Of a stretch of DNA of 64,000 bases, positions 60,021-64,000 are shown piece after piece (the stretch's first letter is position 1; every line of letters starts with the position of its first letter). The notes under the pieces are model-generated. The model was not told the DNA's origin. It worked only from the letters and a program-made list of their open reading frames with translations, and did not search any database. Source of the DNA: an uncultured Prevotella sp. (GTDB taxonomy: Bacteria > Bacteroidota > Bacteroidia > Bacteroidales > Bacteroidaceae); the NCBI GenBank assembly GCA_900317405.1, contig ONGP01000017.1, forward strand, positions 16,315-80,314. Direction: 5' to 3'. The position numbers and the translations under genes were made by a program.

Positions 60021-61610
60021 ATGAAGAAAAGACTATTCTTTTTATTTATTCTAATTGCAGGTTTGCAGTTAGAGGCAAACGCTCTTAGAATAAAGCAGAA
60101 CCATGTCATATACGAATTTGACTTGGAATCCAATACTGCAGAATTAATCGAATTGGAGAAGAATTTTGAAGGAGACCTGATCATCCCCGAACGAATTGAC
60201 ATGACATATATAGAAGGACCTGTAGTAAGAGTCGCAGAAAATGCATTTAGGGAGCATGCCGGTTTAAGAGATATAACTTTACCAGAGTCTTTGACGTCAA
60301 TAGGTAAATCGGCATTTAGGGAGTGTAAGAAACTTAGATCAGTTAACATTCCCCAGAATGTTAAGCGGATAGAGTATTCTACCTTTATGGGGTGTAAGGC
60401 CTTATCATCAGTATTCATTTCTGAGGGAGTGGAGTATGTCGACGAAATGGCTTTTATGGCGTGTTCAAATTTACAATCAATAGACATTCCCAAGAGTGTA
60501 AATAATATTGGAGAATCTGCTTTTTCATATTCAGGTCTAACTTTTTTGCGTATTTCGGGAAATGGTAATACCACTATTGATAAAATGGCATTCAAGAGTT
60601 GCTTGGATCTCAAAACAGTAGAAATAGGCGACGGAGTTATAAGTATTGGTGAATCAGCATTTGATTACAGCTGGAGGATAGAATCGGTTGCGATAGGTAA
60701 CAATGTGAAGACTATAGGCAACGATTCATTTTACGGATGTGGAGGATTGACCTCTGTGTTATTGGGCGAAGCTGTGGACTCTATTGGTGCTGGTGCCTTC
60801 TCTGGTTGCCATAAATTGGAAGAGATTACAATCCCCAACAATGTTAAATATATCGGAGAAAATGCTTTCTATGACACAGGTCTTACAACCATTAGCATTC
60901 CTGGTAATGGTGAAACAACAATAGAAGAAGGAGCATTTAGTAATTGTAATAGTCTCAAGACTATAGAAATAGGCGATGGTGTTACGATGATTGGTGTACA
61001 AGCTTTTGCCTACTGTAGATATGCAGAATCTTTAGTTATAGGCAATAATGTAAAGACGATAGGCGAAATGGCATTCACATATTGCACGCGCCTCAATTCG
61101 TTGTCCATAGGCGAAAGTGTAGAAACTATTGACGATAATGCTTTTTATGGTTGCTGTACACTTAAGGATGTAGTTATACCTGATAATGTAAAAACTATCG
61201 GTAGAGGTGCTTTTGAGGATTCTGAGCAGCTAGTCTCGCTGACCATAGGCAAAAGTGTGGAAACTATTGGCGATGGCGCATTCTATGCTTGTAGAGTTCT
61301 GACCGATGTATATGTTCATGCTACCATCCCAACGGAGATAACAGAGAGCACATTCGATAAGAAAGTTTATAAGAATGCAATATTGCATATACCATCAGGG
61401 TGTATACAAAACTACATCAATACTCAATACTGGAATTCATTCGCTCATATCGTTGACGATGTTGAATCATCTGGCATACTATTACCATCAACAGTTGAGA
61501 AGCCACAGTCAATATATGACGTAAACGGTATTAGATTATCGCATTTTAAGCATGGCATAAATATCCTCAAGTACAAAAACGGGGAAACAAAGAAAACATA
61601 TGTACATTAA
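60021..61610 (+). CDS. BspA-like leucine-rich-repeat surface protein
   Basis: A 529-residue secreted protein (signal peptide MKKRLFFLFILIAGLQLEANA). From about residue 70 to 440 it has many 23-residue Treponema/BspA-type repeats with the pattern I..G.FxxCxxLxxVxIpxxVxxIGxxAF. The C-terminus SIYDVNGIRLSHFKHGINILKYKNG resembles the terminal domain of many secreted Prevotella proteins, possibly a type IX sorting tail. BspA proteins are known in adhesion and bacterial or host binding. Its base composition is more AT-rich than neighbouring genes. It is monocistronic. Confidence 0.88.
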   Translation: MKKRLFFLFILIAGLQLEANALRIKQNHVIYEFDLESNTAELIELEKNFEGDLIIPERIDMTYIEGPVVRVAENAFREHAGLRDITLPESLTSIGKSAFRECKKLRSVNIPQNVKRIEYSTFMGCKALSSVFISEGVEYVDEMAFMACSNLQSIDIPKSVNNIGESAFSYSGLTFLRISGNGNTTIDKMAFKSCLDLKTVEIGDGVISIGESAFDYSWRIESVAIGNNVKTIGNDSFYGCGGLTSVLLGEAVDSIGAGAFSGCHKLEEITIPNNVKYIGENAFYDTGLTTISIPGNGETTIEEGAFSNCNSLKTIEIGDGVTMIGVQAFAYCRYAESLVIGNNVKTIGEMAFTYCTRLNSLSIGESVETIDDNAFYGCCTLKDVVIPDNVKTIGRGAFEDSEQLVSLTIGKSVETIGDGAFYACRVLTDVYVHATIPTEITESTFDKKVYKNAILHIPSGCIQNYINTQYWNSFAHIVDDVESSGILLPSTVEKPQSIYDVNGIRLSHFKHGINILKYKNGETKKTYVH

Positions 61611-61661
61611 AACATATCTCTCTAGATCTCTCATATATTCGTTTCATGATAGACAATTAAA

Positions 61662-61705
61662 GTGAGGGTGATGGGAGAGATAAGTGAGAGATATGTGAGG
61701 GATGA
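61662..61705. repeat. Four 11-bp tandem repeats between the LRR and GH28-like genes
   Basis: GTGAGGGTGAT, GGGAGAGATAA, GTGAGAGATAT, GTGAGGGATGA in direct tandem, period exactly 11. Related repeats occur at 63693-63810. Confidence 0.85.
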
Positions 61706-61714
61706 AAGAAAAAA

Positions 61715-63142
61715 CTAAAATTCTGTTATTCCTACAACATCTTCCTCGACTATTGCTGGGCGGAAGTCATCGGCCTTAAGAGATAGTTGCACGTTCTTTA
61801 GGGTGATATTGCGGATGTGGCGGAGGTATAGGCCCCACGATGGTAGTTCGCCAAACATTGAGAACTCTGGATATTTGTCGATTTGTTCTGGTACATCGCC
61901 CTTGCGCCAAATGGGCACGTAGGCCATGCCTTTAGTGGCGCGACCTGGATAGGTGATGTTGATGTTTTCGAGATAGATATTCTCGATGGGATTATCAGGA
62001 ATGCCACAGATAGGAGCAGGATGGACATTGTGGAAATAGTCTACCTCAGGCCCACGAAGGTCGTAGTTGATGTCAGGACGTTCGAAAGGAATCTGTGCTG
62101 TAAGATTGGTGATGCGGACGTTCTTGATAGAACCTTTCCTATCGCCAGAACGCTGGCCTAATCGGATAAAGAGTGCATTGCCTGTATTCTTAGCGATGAT
62201 GTCATCAGCAGATACGTCTTCGATGATAGCACCATCTACACTCTCGATAGCTAGGGCCGAGCGGAAGGTGTCGAATACACGGATGCCACTGATGCTAATA
62301 TTGCGGAATCCACCATAAGATGCTGTACCAAACTTGATGGCTGAGGCACTACTGCGAATCTCGCAGTTGCGGATATTGATATCCTCATTGCAGCTTTCTG
62401 GGTTGTATGATTTCAAGCAGATGCCATCATCGGCACTGTTCACATGGCAATTTTCTATCAGTACTTGTTTGCAGTCAGTCAGGTCAATACCATCGTTATT
62501 CCAATAGGCTCGATTGAAAACATCGAGATGGTTCAAATGCATATTCACGCACTGATGGAATGACAATCCCCATCCTGCACTATTTCGAAGATGAACGCCT
62601 TCGATGCGAACATCCTTGCAATCCACAAAGTTGAACAGCGTGGGGCGAACTAACTCGCTTGGACGCTGACGACGCTTGTTGTAATTAGGATCGATACGCT
62701 CGCCAATATGATGCAGACTGTCGATGGTCAATGCCAAAGCCAGACCTTGTCCATCGATAGTTCCACTGCCTGTGATTGCTATGTTGTGTGCATTGTTGGC
62801 GATGATGAGGCCTAGTTGTGACTTGTCTTTACGTTCATCACCTGCCGACAGCTTAGTTTCCACCTTATTATAATCATAGGGCGACGTGCTACCAAGTATT
62901 ACAGCACCTTCTTCAAGATGTAGTTCTACACCACTCTTAAGTTCCAGCTGTCCTATATGGTATTCGCCTCTGGGGAATGTAATCCGTCCACCACCTTTTG
63001 TTGAGACCTTATCGATGAGCGACTGCAACGCATTTGTTCCCATCTCAGGCTTGGCACTATAACCCCGAGTTTTCTGAGCCGCAACAAGCAGACACGCCGT
63101 CAGCATTAAAACGATGGCAAATATCCTAATCTTCAACTTCAT
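61715..63142 (-). CDS. GH28-like right-handed beta-helix glycosidase, secreted
   Basis: About 475 residues from MKLKIRIFAIVLMLTACLLVAAQ (signal peptide, possible lipobox LTAC). The body is a parallel beta-helix with GH28-like motifs YWNNDGIDLTDC and NSADDGICLKS, the aspartates expected to be catalytic. The usual third motif with a histidine (GHG) is replaced by SSASAIKFGTASYGG, so it may be a divergent subfamily or have altered chemistry. It would act on pectin-type or other acidic glycans. The ATG is 4 bases from a -7 box. Confidence 0.75.
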   Translation of the reverse strand: MKLKIRIFAIVLMLTACLLVAAQKTRGYSAKPEMGTNALQSLIDKVSTKGGGRITFPRGEYHIGQLELKSGVELHLEEGAVILGSTSPYDYNKVETKLSAGDERKDKSQLGLIIANNAHNIAITGSGTIDGQGLALALTIDSLHHIGERIDPNYNKRRQRPSELVRPTLFNFVDCKDVRIEGVHLRNSAGWGLSFHQCVNMHLNHLDVFNRAYWNNDGIDLTDCKQVLIENCHVNSADDGICLKSYNPESCNEDINIRNCEIRSSASAIKFGTASYGGFRNISISGIRVFDTFRSALAIESVDGAIIEDVSADDIIAKNTGNALFIRLGQRSGDRKGSIKNVRITNLTAQIPFERPDINYDLRGPEVDYFHNVHPAPICGIPDNPIENIYLENINITYPGRATKGMAYVPIWRKGDVPEQIDKYPEFSMFGELPSWGLYLRHIRNITLKNVQLSLKADDFRPAIVEEDVVGITEF

Positions 63143-63146
63143 GTTG

Positions 63147-63154
63147 CAAATATA
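63147..63154 (-). promoter_or_regulatory. -7 box of the GH28-like gene
   Basis: On the minus strand TATATTTG followed by CAAC and then ATG; only 4 bases to the start codon. Confidence 0.62.
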
Positions 63155-63208
63155 CAAGATTTTTTGTTCAAATCTATACTTTTTACTAGTTTTCTTTGTA
63201 GTTTTAAC

Positions 63209-63240
63209 AGAATGGGACTTCTTAATCGAAGTCCCATTCT
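63209..63240. terminator. Perfect 13-bp hairpin at the end of the DUF6078-like gene
   Basis: AGAATGGGACTTC (63209-63221) and GAAGTCCCATTCT (63228-63240) pair perfectly around a 6-base loop. The arm at 63228-63240 is coding and the stop codon lies in the loop, so the hairpin overlaps the gene end. Confidence 0.78.
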
Positions 63241-63662
63241 ATTTTATAGCCATCGAACTTGATACCTTCTAGGGAACCGAACTGGGCTACTATCTGCAGA
63301 ATGTCCTCCTGCTGTTTGGGCGATAGGGTGATTTCGCCGTGATGGGCTCGATAATACTGGCCGTTGCCGCGGCCGAAGTATGAACTTACACTTCGGCGAG
63401 CTGCTGTCCTATCGCGACTATCTACATTCTTGTAGAGCCCATTAAATCCCCAAGCCTTCTTCACTAGTTTCTTCTCGCGATAGCATCGACACTTGCCGTT
63501 CTGCCAAGCCGTAGGGAAAACGGCCTGACCTTTATAGCGGCCGGCCGATGTAAGCAGCATGGCTTGATAGTGCATGCATTTGTCTTTGTCGGCACATGCG
63601 CTGTTAAAACATAGTTCGTATCCCATGGGGATATCTTTTGCTTTTAGTTCTTTTTCTCCCAT
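63222..63662 (-). CDS. Small cysteine-rich protein, DUF6078-like
   Basis: A 146-residue soluble protein without signal peptide. The N-terminal half has cysteines in GYELCFNSACADKDKCMHYQAML and GKCRCYREKK, which could bind zinc. The C-terminal half (YYRAHHGEITLSPKQQEDILQIV) is polar. It resembles the DUF6078 family of Bacteroidales that often lies near VirE/DUF3874-like genes and surface-glycan loci. Function unknown. It follows the VirE-like gene on the same strand after a 148-base gap rich in 11-bp repeats. Confidence 0.62.
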   Translation of the reverse strand: MGEKELKAKDIPMGYELCFNSACADKDKCMHYQAMLLTSAGRYKGQAVFPTAWQNGKCRCYREKKLVKKAWGFNGLYKNVDSRDRTAARRSVSSYFGRGNGQYYRAHHGEITLSPKQQEDILQIVAQFGSLEGIKFDGYKIEWDFD

Positions 63663-63692
63663 ATTCGTTTTTTAAGTAATTATCAATAAAAA

Positions 63693-63810
63693 ATCTCTCA
63701 TCTCTCACAAAATCTCTCAAAACCCGCATAAACACAGGGGATTCGGGCGGTGAGAGATTGTTAGAATCTCTCCCTCATCCCTCCCTCATCTCTCCCTGCA
63801 TCTCTCAGGT
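63693..63810. repeat. ATCTCTC repeats (11-bp period) between the VirE-like and DUF6078-like genes
   Basis: ATCTCTC occurs at 63693, 63700 and 63712. From 63766 there is a tandem series ATCTCTCCCTC, ATCCCTCCCTC, ATCTCTCCCTGC, ATCTCTCAGGT, with a period of 11 or 12, that ends exactly at the stop codon of the VirE-like gene. GAGAGATT (63752-63759) and AATCTCTC (63765-63772) form a hairpin. The family matches the array at 61662-61705. Confidence 0.85.
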
Positions 63811-64000
63811 TCAGGCCACCTTTATGGGCATCACATCGTAGTATGAAATATGAGCACGCTCCTTGTGCTTGAATCCCAGTGCCTTGATGGTCTTGCCCAG
63901 ACGCACCTTGTTGCCGATGGTGTTGGGGAGCGAAGGATAGCTCTTGCGTATCTCCTCAATCATCTGGTCGCAGTTCATCTGCTTGGCCACCTCACCCTCC
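63811..64000 (-). CDS. C-terminal tail of a VirE/DUF3874-like protein (5' end outside window)
   Basis: An open minus-strand frame that enters from the right edge and stops with TGA at 63813-63811. The last 62 residues include AKQMNCDQMIEEIRKSYPSLPNTIGNKVRLGKTIKALGFKHK, then YYDVMPIKVA. A terminal winged-helix-like piece of this type (one basic helix plus KTIKALGF) is what I expect at the C-terminus of VirE-like primase/helicase proteins with a DUF3874 tail in Bacteroidales. Too little is visible to be sure. Confidence 0.5.
   Translation of the reverse strand, partial: EGEVAKQMNCDQMIEEIRKSYPSLPNTIGNKVRLGKTIKALGFKHKERAHISYYDVMPIKVA

Noticed and set aside
61662-61705. CRISPR-like reading of the 11-bp repeats
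   Set aside because: Direct tandem repeats without unique spacers.

Overview
The window reads as chromosome of a Bacteroidota bacterium, most likely Bacteroidales of the Prevotellaceae (Prevotella/Xylanibacter/Segatella type). The reasons are the many promoters with the Bacteroidota -7 box TAnnTTTG, a type III glutamine synthetase, the DapL lysine route, signal peptides ending in AQ, a BspA-like leucine-rich-repeat protein, DUF6080- and DUF6078-like proteins, and abundant secreted glycosidases. No rRNA, tRNA, CRISPR array, transposase or integrase was seen.

Layout. 1-8844 (+): the end of metG, then an envelope-polymer cluster (LicC-like cytidylyltransferase fused to a PLP enzyme, ornithine-cyclodeaminase-like protein, TagB/TagF-like transferase, Wzx flippase, acyltransferase, glycosyltransferase). 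8846-16701 (-): one tightly coupled operon running yicC, gmk, nadD, phosphoethanolamine transferase, two acyltransferases, HAD phosphatase, DUF6080 membrane protein. 16852-21125 (-): M13 peptidase, an output-less Cache sensor, a C45/choloylglycine-hydrolase-like enzyme. 21126-21527: 400 gene-free bases with three consecutive inverted repeats. 21528-22510 (+): a frameshifted FecCD permease. 22596-40996: a glutamine/ammonia island (glnN, dapF, gltD, gltB on -, pyrG and a purF-like gene on +, dapL on -, glnB-amtB-porin-asnB on +). 41235-48436: secreted Fe-S aldo/keto reductase, GH3, and an operon with two alkylation-repair genes. 48440-54293 (-): two GH92 mannosidase genes, one fused to a histidine acid phosphatase. 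54384-59856 (+): queC, a THI5/NMT1-like binding protein and two tandem Cache-HAMP-PP2C phosphatases. 60021-64000: LRR protein, GH28-like protein, DUF6078-like protein and the tail of a VirE/DUF3874-like protein, with 11-bp tandem repeats.

The strongest new signal is regulatory. The promoters of glnN, gltB, dapL and glnB share a 13-bp palindromic motif (consensus TTACA-N3-TGTAA) placed directly against the -7 box. Further copies sit at fixed distances: 32 bp downstream in three of the four, and 61-62 bp and then a further 32 bp upstream at glnN, gltB and dapL. This looks like one nitrogen regulon with a conserved multi-site operator. The other leading items are the phosphatase-GH92 fusion (possible phosphomannan processing), 22-bp-period GTTTC-N7-GAAAC arrays inside two unrelated coding sequences, and the binding protein/PP2C module with its output-less paralogue elsewhere in the window.

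Three genes (fecCD, gltD, gltB) carry what look like short out-of-frame deletions, while gltB and asnB carry perfect or near-perfect tandem duplications. These may be real decay or assembly error, and the sequence alone cannot decide.
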